Shown here: piece after piece, positions 26,614-36,109 of the stretch | Layout: each line of letters begins with the position of its first letter | Position numbering within the stretch: the first letter of the stretch is position 1 | From: RHKX01 sp963826475 | GTDB taxonomy: Bacteria > Actinomycetota > Thermoleophilia > Solirubrobacterales > 70-9 | DNA length: 64,000 nt | Assembly: GCA_963826475.1 (NCBI GenBank) | Contig: CAWGXC010000003.1 | Span: forward strand, 1,178,001-1,242,000 | Direction: 5' to 3' | The notes under the pieces: generated by a model | Told to the model about the DNA's origin: nothing | Database searches by the model: none | The model's input: only the letters and a program-made list of their open reading frames with translations | Translations under genes and position numbers: made by a program

Positions 26614-27825
26614 CTAGGCGGGAACGACCTCTTCGACTTGCTGTGCCTCGTTGGCGACGGTCTGCTGCAGCGGCTCGTTGACGTTACGGCCCATCAGCAC
26701 CTCCTTGGCGATGACGAGACGCTGGATCTGCGACGTGCCCTCATAGAGCTGCATGATCTTGGCGTCCCGCATCAGCTTCTCGACTGGGTAGTCCTTGATG
26801 AACCCGTATCCGCCGTAGACCTGCACGGCGTCGGTCGCCACCTCCATGCACGAGTCAGCGGAGAACCGCTTCGCGTGTGAGGCGGCGAGCGTGTTGCGCA
26901 TGCCGTTGTCGAGCAGGGATGCCGACTGCCACGTGAGCAGACGCCCCGCCTCGACCTTGGTCGCCATGTCGGCGATCATGAACGCGACGGCCTGGTGCAT
27001 GGCGATCGGCACGCCGAACTGCTGGCGCTCCTTCGAGTACTCGCAGGCGAACTCGAACGCGGCCCGGGCGATCCCGACGGCCATCGCGGCGACGCCGGGA
27101 CGGGTGCGATCGAGGGTCATCATCGCCAGCTTGAACCCCTTGTTCTCCTCTCCGAGGAGGTTGGCGACGGGGATCTCGGTCTCGTTGAACGTGACCGTGG
27201 CCGTGTTGGAGGCGCGCTGCCCGAGCTTGTCCTCCTTCTTGTCGATGACCACCGTGTCGTCGCGCGGCACCACGAAGGCGGAGATGCCGCGATGGCCGAG
27301 CTCCTTGTCGGTCTTGGCGTAGACCGTGTACCAGTCGGCGTACTGGCCGTTGGTGATGAAGCACTTGGAGCCGTTGATGACCCACTTGTCGCCCTTCTTG
27401 GTGGCGGTCGTCTTCATCCCGGAGACGTCTGAGCCGGCGTCCGGCTCCGTCAGGCAGAAGCTGGCGAGCTTCGGCGCCTCGGTCAGCATGCCGAGGTATT
27501 CCTTCTTGATCGCCTCACTGCCGCCGAGGGCGACCGGTGCGGAGGCGAGGCCGTTGGCGGCCAGCGAGGTGCCGATGCCGGAGCAGCCCCATCCGAGCTC
27601 CTCCTCGATCAGACAACCCGACAGGTAATCGAGGCCCGGTCCGCCGTACTCCTCGGGGGTGTGGGTGTTCATCAGACCCACCTCCCAAGCCTTCTCGATG
27701 ATCTCCTGGGGCCACTGGCCTTCCTTGTCGTACTCCCAGGCGACCTTGCGCATTTCCTTCTGGGCGAAGCTGTGTGCCATCTCCCGCAGGTCCTTTTGCT
27801 CGTCGGTAAGCGTGAAGTCAACCAC
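26614..27825 (-). CDS. Acyl-CoA dehydrogenase
   Basis: FAD enzyme that introduces the alpha-beta double bond in acyl-CoA beta-oxidation. The GTG at 27825 is set by AAGGAG nine bases upstream and begins VDFTLTDEQKDLREMAHSFA, the standard N terminus. The 403-residue protein has CLTEPDAGSDVSGM (FAD site), WVINGSKCFITNG, DAVQVYGGYGFIKDYPVEKL, and the C-terminal catalytic Glu region MQLYEGTSQIQRLVIAKEVL. A long in-frame extension upstream is not used. A TTGAC-N6-GTCAA operator lies about 110-135 bases upstream. Confidence 0.96.
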   Translation of the reverse strand: MVDFTLTDEQKDLREMAHSFAQKEMRKVAWEYDKEGQWPQEIIEKAWEVGLMNTHTPEEYGGPGLDYLSGCLIEEELGWGCSGIGTSLAANGLASAPVALGGSEAIKKEYLGMLTEAPKLASFCLTEPDAGSDVSGMKTTATKKGDKWVINGSKCFITNGQYADWYTVYAKTDKELGHRGISAFVVPRDDTVVIDKKEDKLGQRASNTATVTFNETEIPVANLLGEENKGFKLAMMTLDRTRPGVAAMAVGIARAAFEFACEYSKERQQFGVPIAMHQAVAFMIADMATKVEAGRLLTWQSASLLDNGMRNTLAASHAKRFSADSCMEVATDAVQVYGGYGFIKDYPVEKLMRDAKIMQLYEGTSQIQRLVIAKEVLMGRNVNEPLQQTVANEAQQVEEVVPA

Positions 27826-27933
27826 CGTGGATCGCTCCTTGTAGGTCGTTTGCAGGGTGTTCGGATGCTCTACGGCGGCACCGGGAGCCTCGACGGTTGA
27901 GTGTCGGGACGCACTTCGGGCGGCTCGTGAAAA

Positions 27934-27959
27934 ACCGATTGACCAGTCAGTCAACCGGT
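27934..27959. promoter_or_regulatory. TetR-type operator, copy 1 (TTGAC-N6-GTCAA)
   Basis: Half-sites ACCGATTGAC and GTCAACCGGT separated by 6 bases; 9 of 10 positions are symmetric. It lies upstream of the acyl-CoA dehydrogenase gene. The same TTGAC-N6-GTCAA core occurs at 55.95 and 62.72 kb. Confidence 0.72.
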
Positions 27960-28043
27960 CATCGGGAAGTCTAACCGCTGCCCGGGATGGGCGCAAACCC
28001 ACGCCGAGCGCCATCTCCGCCCAGATTCCACTCGGGGGCCCGT

Positions 28044-28049
28044 TACCCT
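28044..28049 (+). promoter_or_regulatory. -10 box of 28057 gene (leaderless)
   Basis: TACCCT lies 7 bases before the ATG at 28057; no Shine-Dalgarno is present. Confidence 0.5.
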
Positions 28050-28056
28050 GAACGGG

Positions 28057-28512
28057 ATGCCGCTGGCCGTCAGCAACGGGGACGTGATCATCATCGTCGT
28101 CCTCCTCGTGGTCCCCATCGCCGCCATCGCATTCGCCGGCGCCGGCTCTGTCTATCGCGAGATCGGCAAGGGCGCCTTCTCCATGGATCACGACGAGCCC
28201 GGCAGAGGCGGAGGCGGCCTCGGCGCCCATGCCGCCAGGGTCGAGCAGCAGCTCGAGATCCGCCAGATGCTCGAGGCGAAGGCCTTCCGTCAGCGCGAGC
28301 GCGGCGAGGAGCCGCTCGATGTCGAGGCTGAGATCAAGCGGCTGAACACCCCCGCGGCGATCAACGTCAGGGCCGATCCGGCGCTCGTCGCCGAGGTGCG
28401 GCAGCTCGTCGCCGCCCGCAACGCGCGCCGCGCTCGCCAGGGCAAGGAGCCGCTCGACGTCGACACCGAGGTGGCGCGCCAGATCGGCGAACTCGAGGAC
28501 CTCGGCAATTAG
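28057..28512 (+). CDS. Membrane-anchored hypothetical protein with a duplicated motif
   Basis: A 151-residue protein: one N-terminal membrane helix (VIIIVVLLVVPIAAIAFAGA), a Gly-rich linker, then a charged cytoplasmic tail. The tail holds two copies of a short motif: RERGEEPLDVEAEIKRL and RARQGKEPLDVDTEVARQI (consensus R-x-x-G-x-EPLDV-acid-x-E-hydrophobic-x-R), about 60 residues apart. This resembles short actinobacterial SHOCT-like membrane-tethered helical repeats, but no named domain is assigned. It is followed within 40 bases by the acidic protein gene. Confidence 0.72.
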   Translation: MPLAVSNGDVIIIVVLLVVPIAAIAFAGAGSVYREIGKGAFSMDHDEPGRGGGGLGAHAARVEQQLEIRQMLEAKAFRQRERGEEPLDVEAEIKRLNTPAAINVRADPALVAEVRQLVAARNARRARQGKEPLDVDTEVARQIGELEDLGN

Positions 28513-28538
28513 CCCGCGGAACCGCCGCCCCGGTCGGG

Positions 28539-28544
28539 TATAAA
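28539..28544 (+). promoter_or_regulatory. -10 box of 28552 gene (leaderless)
   Basis: TATAAA lies 7 bases before the ATG at 28552; no Shine-Dalgarno. Confidence 0.6.
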
Positions 28545-28551
28545 GCTCGCC

Positions 28552-28893
28552 ATGGCCGACCGCGGAGACATCTACGAGCTCGAGCAGCTCGCCATCCAGC
28601 CCGGGACGTACTTCAACCCACAGACCGAAGTCATCGTGATCGTCGATGACTCGACCTCGGTTGACCAGGACGTCTTCAACATGGAGGAGTTCGAGGGAGC
28701 CGAGTGGGTGCGGATCTCCGACGAGGTTCCGGTCGACGAGACCGTCCTCGAGGAGGCCATGGAGGGCTTTCAGAGCACCTACCATCCGACCGGAGGCAGC
28801 GTCACCGCCGCGGCCCTCGACCCGGATGAGCCGGAGCCCGACAACGCCACCCTCGAGCCCGATCTCGACCTCGAAGAGGACGACGAGGACTAG
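28552..28893 (+). CDS. Small acidic conserved hypothetical protein
   Basis: A 113-residue, strongly acidic protein (C terminus LDLEEDDED). The N-terminal part reads YELEQLAIQPGTYFNPQTEV then IVIVDDSTSVDQDVF, which looks like a compact folded domain; the C-terminal third is a disordered acidic tail. No signal peptide, membrane helix or known domain was recognised. It has its own leaderless promoter and lies three bases before the peroxiredoxin gene, suggesting a shared transcript and a possible link to oxidative stress. Confidence 0.72.
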   Translation: MADRGDIYELEQLAIQPGTYFNPQTEVIVIVDDSTSVDQDVFNMEEFEGAEWVRISDEVPVDETVLEEAMEGFQSTYHPTGGSVTAAALDPDEPEPDNATLEPDLDLEEDDED

Positions 28894-28896
28894 CGT

Positions 28897-29367
28897 TTGA
28901 GCGCCCCCGCACCGGGCGATGCAGCGCCCGCTTTCGAGCTGCCCGACCAAGCCGGCGAGACCGTCTCCCTCGGGGAGCTGCGTGGTCAGTGGGTCGTCCT
29001 CTACTTCTACCCGCGAGCCGACACGCCTGGTTGCACCACCCAGGCGTGCAGCGTCCGCGACCGCTCAGCGGAGTACGAGAAGTTCGGCGCGCGCGTGCTG
29101 GGGGTCTCCCCGGATGAGGTCTCGGCCATCGCCAAGTTCGATGACAAGTACGGGCTCGGATTCACCCTTCTCGCCGACGCCGATCACGCGGTCGCCGACG
29201 CCTACGGCGTCTGGGTCGAGAAGAACATGTACGGCAAGAAGTACTGGGGCGTGCAGCGATCGACCTTCCTCATCGACCCTGAGGGCAAGGTCGCCAAGGT
29301 CTTCCCCAAGGTCCAGCCCAAGCAGCACGATGATCTGCTGCTGAAGGCGCTCACCGAGCTTTCTTAG
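28897..29367 (+). CDS. bcp: Thioredoxin-dependent thiol peroxidase (Bcp/PrxQ)
   Basis: Reduces hydroperoxides using a peroxidatic cysteine. The 156-residue thioredoxin-fold protein carries YFYPRADTPGCTTQACSVRD, with the peroxidatic Cys in PGCTTQAC and a second Cys five residues later, the PrxQ-type resolving arrangement. GVSPDEVSAIAKFDDKYGLG and RSTFLIDPEGKVAKVF complete the fold. The start is TTG, four bases after the previous stop. A terminator follows immediately. Confidence 0.95.
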   Translation: MSAPAPGDAAPAFELPDQAGETVSLGELRGQWVVLYFYPRADTPGCTTQACSVRDRSAEYEKFGARVLGVSPDEVSAIAKFDDKYGLGFTLLADADHAVADAYGVWVEKNMYGKKYWGVQRSTFLIDPEGKVAKVFPKVQPKQHDDLLLKALTELS

Positions 29368-29369
29368 GA

Positions 29370-29392
29370 CGGCCCGGTGAGGGCCGAGTTTT
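29370..29392 (+). terminator. Intrinsic terminator after bcp
   Basis: CGGCCC-GGTGA-GGGCCG hairpin followed by AGTTTT, starting three bases after the bcp stop. Confidence 0.75.
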
Positions 29393-29470
29393 GATCGGTA
29401 TGCGACGCAAACTCGCCCCTCGCCATGGAACCGGGGTCCCGGCCTTGCCGACAGCCTTCGCCGAGCTCGC

Positions 29471-30466
29471 CTAGGCCACCAGGACGAAGACGACGAACGC
29501 GCTGTAGAGCGCCGTCCAGGCGATCATCGCCCAGAGCGGGAACCGCGCTCGCCGCTTGAGCGCGAGAAACGCGACGCCGCCTCCGGCGAGCCCCAGCGCG
29601 ATCGAGAGGGTCGCGTAGCGGTCGAGATTCCAATCGGTGGCCGCGAGCCCGAAGGCCACCGGGACCATCGTCTGGAAGACCATCGCCCCGGTGATGTTGC
29701 CCAGCGCGAGGCTGTCCTTGCCCTCGCGGGTCCAGATGAAGCTGTTGACCTTCTCCGGTAACTCGGTGGCGAGCGGCGCCAGGATGAGGCTGAGGATGAT
29801 GACCTCCAGCCCGATCGACTCGGCCACGCTCTCGAGCTCGGTCACGAAGAGCTCCGAGCCGAAGAAGATCGCCGCAAGGCTGACCACGAACTGGACCACG
29901 ACCCGTGGTGTCGAGGGACCGTCCCCGGCTGACTTGTGCAGATAGAGCGGATTCAACGTCTCCTCCTCCTGCGTGTCGCCGCCGGCCCTCAACGTCGCCC
30001 GGACGTACAGCACGTAAGCGAGCAGCATCACCGGCACAAAGACGAAGTGAAGCCATTTGGGCGTCCCCAGGCCGAGCGCCAAGCCGATTGCGCCGAAGAC
30101 GAGGAACAGGACGATGTCGCGGGTGACGGTCTCCTCGTGCGGCTGCAGCTCCTTGCCCTGCTCACGACGATCGTGGTAGGCGTGAGAAGCGATCCCGACG
30201 AGGAGCATCGCCAGGGTCGCGAGCAGGAATGGAGCGCCGACGATCGCTCCGATTGCGACGTCCTCGGCTCCCTTCGAGCCGCCCAGCACGGCGACGATCG
30301 GGATCAGCGTCTCGGGCATCGCGGTGCCGACCGCCGCCAACAGGCTGCCGACCGCTCCCTCGCCGATGCCGAGAGTCTTGCCCAGCCATTCGACGGCATT
30401 GGTGAAAGCGAGCGCCCCGCCCAGGATCAGGACGAAGGCGAGGATCAGCAGCAGTGGGGCGGCCAC
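29471..30466 (-). CDS. Sodium/calcium exchanger-like membrane antiporter (CaCA superfamily)
   Basis: A 331-residue polytopic membrane protein with about ten helices in two inverted halves. The first alpha-repeat reads VGTAMPETLIPIVAVLGG (family GTSxPE) and the second APLATELPEKVNSFIWT. A hydrophilic loop near the middle (YLHKSAGDGPSTPR) joins the halves. It should exchange Ca2+ or another cation for Na+ or H+ across the membrane. It starts GTG 29 bases after the cax gene, so both antiporters are co-transcribed. Confidence 0.85.
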   Translation of the reverse strand: MAAPLLLILAFVLILGGALAFTNAVEWLGKTLGIGEGAVGSLLAAVGTAMPETLIPIVAVLGGSKGAEDVAIGAIVGAPFLLATLAMLLVGIASHAYHDRREQGKELQPHEETVTRDIVLFLVFGAIGLALGLGTPKWLHFVFVPVMLLAYVLYVRATLRAGGDTQEEETLNPLYLHKSAGDGPSTPRVVVQFVVSLAAIFFGSELFVTELESVAESIGLEVIILSLILAPLATELPEKVNSFIWTREGKDSLALGNITGAMVFQTMVPVAFGLAATDWNLDRYATLSIALGLAGGGVAFLALKRRARFPLWAMIAWTALYSAFVVFVLVA

Positions 30467-30495
30467 GAGCCTTCAGTGCCCCGCTGCCGCCGGGT

Positions 30496-31638
30496 TCAAG
30501 CGGCGAAGAACGCGATGCCGAAGACCGCGTACACGGCGAGCAGCAGGATTCCCTCGAACCAGGTGGACTCGCCCTCCTGGGTCACGGCGTTGGCGATCAG
30601 CGCGGCAAGGAGGATGGCTCCGAGCTCGAAGCCGTTGAAGACCAGCGGCATCGGCCCGGGACCGATCACGAAGGAGGCGAAGACGAGCACGGGCGCGACG
30701 AACAGGGCCACCTGGGCACTCGAGCCGATCGCGATGTTGACGGCCAGGTCCATCTTGCCCTTGTAGGCGACGAGAACCGCGACCCAGTGCTCGGCCGCGT
30801 TGCCCACGATCGCTACGACGATCACACCGATGAAGAACTCGCTCAGGCCAATCGATTGGGATGCCTCGCTGATCGATCCGACGAGAATCTCCGACATCAC
30901 CCCCACGGCGATGCCGGCGATCGCCAGGGCACCGACGGATCGCCGGATAGACCAGGATTCCTCGCCGTCCGCCCCCTCCACGTCGTCGTCGCCGGGGTTG
31001 AAGATGTCGCGGTGGGTCTTCAGGGAGAAGAACAGGCCGACGATGTAGCAGAGGATGAGCACGACGGCGACCGCCAGAGAGAGGTTCTCGACGGTCGAGC
31101 CGTAGTCGACGAGCTCGGCGTCCACCGACGGCAGGCCCTTGCCCTCCACGAGCTCGAAGATCGCCGGCATCAGCAGGGCGGCTCCGGCGAGAAAGAGCAT
31201 CGTCGCCTGGCTGCTTGCCGCGGTACGGCTGAAGCGCTGGACCTCACCGGGCCGCCCGACGCCTCCGGCGACCATCGCCGCCCCGAGCACCAGCAGGACG
31301 TTGCCGATGATCGAGCCGATGATCGATGCCTTGACGACCTCCTGCAGGCCCGCACCGAGCGCGAACAGGGCGATGATCAGCTCCGGGGCGTTGCCGAACG
31401 TCACGTTCAGCAACCCGCCGATGCCCGGCCCGGCCCGGTCGGCCAGCTCCTCCGTCGCCCGGCCCATCAGCGCGGCCGTGGGAATGATTCCCAGCGCGGC
31501 CACGGCGAAGATCAGCGTTGGTGCCGCGCCGGCGATCTCGAGAGCGACAGCGATCGGGATGAACGGGACCAGGTAGTAGGGCCAGCCCTCGGGGCCGGTC
31601 AAGAAGCCGGGGATCAACGATTTATGGGGAGCGCTCAT
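30496..31638 (-). CDS. cax: Calcium/proton exchanger (CAX family)
   Basis: A 380-residue integral membrane H+/Ca2+ antiporter with about eleven helices. The c-1 repeat reads TFGNAPELIIALFALGAGL and the c-2 repeat IVGNAAEHWVAVLVAYKGKM; both carry the essential acidic residue in GNAxE. A short acidic cytoplasmic loop (NPGDDDVEGADGEESW) separates the halves, as in CAX proteins. It lowers cytoplasmic Ca2+. Its promoter TAGGCT lies 9 bases before the ATG. It is first in a two-antiporter operon. Confidence 0.93.
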   Translation of the reverse strand: MSAPHKSLIPGFLTGPEGWPYYLVPFIPIAVALEIAGAAPTLIFAVAALGIIPTAALMGRATEELADRAGPGIGGLLNVTFGNAPELIIALFALGAGLQEVVKASIIGSIIGNVLLVLGAAMVAGGVGRPGEVQRFSRTAASSQATMLFLAGAALLMPAIFELVEGKGLPSVDAELVDYGSTVENLSLAVAVVLILCYIVGLFFSLKTHRDIFNPGDDDVEGADGEESWSIRRSVGALAIAGIAVGVMSEILVGSISEASQSIGLSEFFIGVIVVAIVGNAAEHWVAVLVAYKGKMDLAVNIAIGSSAQVALFVAPVLVFASFVIGPGPMPLVFNGFELGAILLAALIANAVTQEGESTWFEGILLLAVYAVFGIAFFAA

Positions 31639-31647
31639 CGGCGATTC

Positions 31648-31653
31648 AGCCTA
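31648..31653 (-). promoter_or_regulatory. -10 box of cax operon
   Basis: TAGGCT on the minus strand, 9 bases before the ATG at 31638, giving a leader of about three bases. Confidence 0.4.
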
Positions 31654-31705
31654 GAGGGCGGATCCGCGGCATGGTCACGCCGCGTTGAGGTGGCCGCGAC
31701 TTGAA

Positions 31706-32800
31706 TCAGCCGCCGAGCAGGCTGGCGCAATCGTCGACCGCGGCCGGAGTCTTGGCCTTGGCGGCACAGTCGAGGTAGGCGCTTGCGGCGTCGCTCGACC
31801 CTGCTCCTGACGAGGGGGTAGGCGGCGCGGAGCTGCCCGATCCGCTGTTGGTTGATCCGCTGCTGCCTGCTCCCAGCGAGCCCAGCGAGCCGAGCGCGCC
31901 CGCTCCGCCCGGAATCTGCGAGAGCAGGTCCTGAATCGGCTTGGCATCGGCGGGTGCGCTGATGGTCTGGTCCCCGCCCGGATCGGCGATTCCGACTGAG
32001 AGGTCGATCGAAGTCGTGTCGGAGCCGCCGGTCGGGTCTGCGATATCGACCTTGACCTCGAACTTGCGGAGCGTGCTGTCGTCAGAGCTCGCGTAGACGT
32101 CGATCGTCGCGTTGCTGATCGAGCTCTTGAGCTGGTCGAGCGACCCGCTGTCGAGCTGGCTCGCCTGGCCGGTCTGTTGAGCGACCGTGGTCAGGTCCTG
32201 CACGATCTTGCCGATGTCGGCGGTGCCGGTGATGTGAACGACCTCGGTCCCGTCGAGATCCTCGGTCCCCTCATTCGTCAGATCGGTGACCCAGGACTCG
32301 GGATTGATCCCGAACTGCGAGAGGGAGCCCTGAGTGTCCTGGCTGCTCTGCAGCTGCGAGGACTTCTCATAGGAGCTCTGCAGGAGCTCGAAGGTCGCAT
32401 CGTCGACCTTGTAGGCGCTGCCTCCGTAGCTGACGTACGCGCTGTCGCTGGTCAGCGTCAGTCCGACGTCGAAGTCGAACGGTGCTCCGGCGGTGTCGCC
32501 GCTTGCCTTGGCGTCGAGGTCGAGCTGCGGCAGCTTGCCGTCGCCGGAGGACTGGAACGGACCCGTCAGCGAAGCCGTGATCTTGCCGCCCTGAGCCGCG
32601 CTTGACTCGATCGAGAGCCCGAGGTCGAGAACGCCGCTCTTGATCGGCTCGCCGCCTCCGAGGGCCGAGTCGAGAACCGCTTGCGGATCAGAGCCCCCGT
32701 CGCTTCCGTCACCACCCGATCCCCCACCGCATCCGGCGATCAGCGCCACCGCGAGCAGCAGGCCGAGCAGGAGCATGATCCGGGGGCGTCGATCTCTCAT
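31706..32800 (-). CDS. Secreted lipoprotein, LppX/LprG-like
   Basis: A 364-residue exported lipoprotein. The signal peptide and lipobox read MLLLGLLLAVALIAGCGGG, with the lipidated Cys after LIAG. A Gly/Asp/Ser linker follows. The body has a half-barrel-like pattern of amphipathic strands and contains EDLDGTEVVHITGTADIGKI, as in mycobacterial LppX/LprG lipid-binding lipoproteins. The last 80 residues are Gly/Ser-rich with two Cys (YLDCAAKAKT, AAVDDCASLL) that may pair. ATG 32800 follows AAGGAG about eleven bases upstream. Confidence 0.78.
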   Translation of the reverse strand: MRDRRPRIMLLLGLLLAVALIAGCGGGSGGDGSDGGSDPQAVLDSALGGGEPIKSGVLDLGLSIESSAAQGGKITASLTGPFQSSGDGKLPQLDLDAKASGDTAGAPFDFDVGLTLTSDSAYVSYGGSAYKVDDATFELLQSSYEKSSQLQSSQDTQGSLSQFGINPESWVTDLTNEGTEDLDGTEVVHITGTADIGKIVQDLTTVAQQTGQASQLDSGSLDQLKSSISNATIDVYASSDDSTLRKFEVKVDIADPTGGSDTTSIDLSVGIADPGGDQTISAPADAKPIQDLLSQIPGGAGALGSLGSLGAGSSGSTNSGSGSSAPPTPSSGAGSSDAASAYLDCAAKAKTPAAVDDCASLLGG

Positions 32801-32909
32801 GTCTTGGCCGTCTCCTTGGTCGCCGAGGGGTCCAAGAGGGTAGCGAAGGCAGAGGTCCGTCAGGCGCACCTGACGCCGCCTGCGAAGCCGAAAATGAGGA
32901 TCGATCCTC

Positions 32910-32915
32910 TACGCT
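32910..32915 (+). promoter_or_regulatory. -10 box of ArsA-family gene (leaderless)
   Basis: TACGCT lies exactly 6 bases before the ATG at 32922. Confidence 0.5.
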
Positions 32916-32921
32916 GCCCCG

Positions 32922-34208
<1,287 letters not shown>

Positions 34209-34418
34209 GCCCCCTCCACGCCACTGCGTGGAGCTCTGCCCGATCTGCCGGACCGCCGACCTTCTGCGCGCCGCCGGCGGCGCCCCCGAGCTGCGTGGTC
34301 AGCTCGACGACGTCGGCCGCGAGGCGTTGCTGACGATGCGCTCGCTGATCGATCACTACCTCGAGCGGCTCGACACCGACCCTGCCGGCGCCGAGCGGGT
34401 CGAGGACATCCCGATCGA

Positions 34419-34829
34419 CTAGCCCCCGTCGAAGAGCTCGGCGACGAGCAGCCGGTCGTGCTCGTAATCGAGCTCTTTTCGAGCTTTTCCGGGCGACACC
34501 CAGCGGATCTCGTCGACCTCGTCGTTCTCCTTGAATGAGCCGCTCAGCGGCTTCATCTCCCAGTAGCGGACTACCTTGGGGCGGCCCTTCTTGTCCTGAT
34601 AGCGGACCGGGCTGAGCTCGCGGCCGAGCTCGCAGACGAGGCCCGTCTCCTCCTCGACCTCGCGCAGAGCGCCCTCCTCGAAGCTCTCCTCGTCGTCGAG
34701 CTTGCCCTTGGGCAGCGACCAGTCGTCGTAGCTCGGCCGATGGACCATGATGATCTTCGGCCCCTTCTTGCCCTGCCGGACGACCACGCCTCCCGCCGCC
34801 TTGACCTCATCCTTCGCGCCCTTGCCCAT
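34419..34829 (-). CDS. NUDIX hydrolase
   Basis: Hydrolyses nucleoside diphosphates linked to another moiety. The 136-residue protein has the full Nudix box, beginning GKLDDEESFEEGALREVEEE and ending TGLV (GX5EX7REUXEEXGU satisfied). The lead-in KAAGGVVVRQGKKGPKIIMV and HRPSYDDWSLPKGKLDDEE resemble diadenosine polyphosphate/Ap4A or MutT-like enzymes; substrate unknown. ATG 34829 is favoured because TACCCT lies exactly six bases before it. Confidence 0.93.
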   Translation of the reverse strand: MGKGAKDEVKAAGGVVVRQGKKGPKIIMVHRPSYDDWSLPKGKLDDEESFEEGALREVEEETGLVCELGRELSPVRYQDKKGRPKVVRYWEMKPLSGSFKENDEVDEIRWVSPGKARKELDYEHDRLLVAELFDGG

Positions 34830-34835
34830 CGCTTC

Positions 34836-34841
34836 AGGGTA
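34836..34841 (-). promoter_or_regulatory. -10 box of NUDIX gene (leaderless)
   Basis: TACCCT on the minus strand, 6 bases before the ATG at 34829. Confidence 0.55.
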
Positions 34842-34858
34842 GAGGCGCGGTAGGCCGG

Positions 34859-36109
34859 TCAAACGAGGCCGAGCCGCTGCGCCCGCTCGCGCGCCCTGGC
34901 GACGACCTCCGCGGCTCCCTCTACGGTCCCATTCCGCATCAGCACGCGTCCGGCGATCACGGTGGTGTCGACCACGGCCCCGGAGGACGCGTAGACCAGG
35001 CCGGCTGCGAGCGAGCCGAGCCCCAGCTCCGGCCCGTCCGTCCTGACGAGCAGGAAGTCGGCCGGCGCGCCGACCCCCAGGGGGACGGCTCCGAGCAGCG
35101 GGGCGAGCTCGCCGGCGGCGATCGCGAGAATCTCATCCGCGGTCACTGCGGCGGCGTCGGCGGCGGTGTGCTTCTGCAGCAGCGCCAGGTGCTTTGCGTC
35201 CGCGAACAGGTCAAGCGAGTTGTTCGAGCCGGCGCCGTCGGTGCCGAGGCCGATCGGAATGCCGTGTCGCCGCGCCGCCGGCAGATCGAACGCAGCGCCC
35301 ACGGCGAGCTTCATGTTCGCCACGGGGTTCGTTACGACGGTGGCGCCGCTTGCCGCGATCAGCTCCCGCTCTCGCTCGTCGAGCCAGACGGAGTGGGCGA
35401 GCACGGTCAGCGGACCCAGCAGCCCGAGCGAATCGAGGAGCTCGACGGGGCGCATTCGGTTGGCCGCGACGCAATCGAGGACCTCCTGCTCGGTCTCTGA
35501 GACATGGATCTGGATGGGCAGCCCGAGCCGGTCCGACTCCTTCGCGATCCAGGCAAGAGATTCGTTCGAGACGGTGTAGATGGCGTGCGGTGCCAGTGAC
35601 GCAGAGATGGTCTCCGGAAAACCCTCGATCTCCGCCAGGCCGGCCGCCGCGGCCGCCCGCAGCTCGCCGAGGCCGCGGCCATCGCCACCGTCGATCAGGG
35701 GCGCGCCGATCACGGCGCGGACGCCGGCGTCGGACGCCGCCCGCGCCACCGCTCCCGGCTGCCAGTACATGTCCCAGAAGCGCACCGTCCCGCTGCGGAT
35801 CATCTCGACGCACGCCAGGCGCGTGCCCCAATAGACGTCATCGGCCTCGAGGCGCGCCTCGACCGGCCAGATGTGTTGCTCCAGCCACTCCATCAGGGGC
35901 AGGTCATCCGCGTAGCCACGGAACAGGGTCATCGCCGCGTGGGTGTGGCCGTTGACCATTCCGGGCACGAGCGCCATGCCGCTGCCGTCGATGACCTCAT
36001 CGCCGGGCTTCGCGTGGACCCCTGGTCCGAGCTCCTCGATCACCGCTCCCTCGGCTCGCAGCCCGACCAGCTCGCCCCGGTGGTCGACCGCCTCGACTAC
36101 GAGGGCCAT
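34859..36109 (-). CDS. mtaD: 5-methylthioadenosine/S-adenosylhomocysteine deaminase family amidohydrolase
   Basis: A 416-residue TIM-barrel amidohydrolase. Metal ligands are visible in NGHTHAAMTLFRG, in QIHVSETEQEV, the His of VLAHSVW and the Asp of GLGTDGAGSNNSLDLF, the pattern of the MTA/SAH deaminase subgroup. It would convert methylthioadenosine (or S-adenosylhomocysteine) to the inosine form. It overlaps by one base the phosphorylase gene upstream, which fits a two-step salvage: deamination then phosphorolysis. The exact substrate is inferred, not shown. Confidence 0.85.
   Translation of the reverse strand: MALVVEAVDHRGELVGLRAEGAVIEELGPGVHAKPGDEVIDGSGMALVPGMVNGHTHAAMTLFRGYADDLPLMEWLEQHIWPVEARLEADDVYWGTRLACVEMIRSGTVRFWDMYWQPGAVARAASDAGVRAVIGAPLIDGGDGRGLGELRAAAAAGLAEIEGFPETISASLAPHAIYTVSNESLAWIAKESDRLGLPIQIHVSETEQEVLDCVAANRMRPVELLDSLGLLGPLTVLAHSVWLDERERELIAASGATVVTNPVANMKLAVGAAFDLPAARRHGIPIGLGTDGAGSNNSLDLFADAKHLALLQKHTAADAAAVTADEILAIAAGELAPLLGAVPLGVGAPADFLLVRTDGPELGLGSLAAGLVYASSGAVVDTTVIAGRVLMRNGTVEGAAEVVARARERAQRLGLV

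Noticed and set aside
27826..28950. N-terminal extension of the acyl-CoA dehydrogenase to 778 codons
   Set aside because: It runs antisense through two other genes and past the operator; the AAGGAG-GTG at 27825 begins the normal family N terminus.
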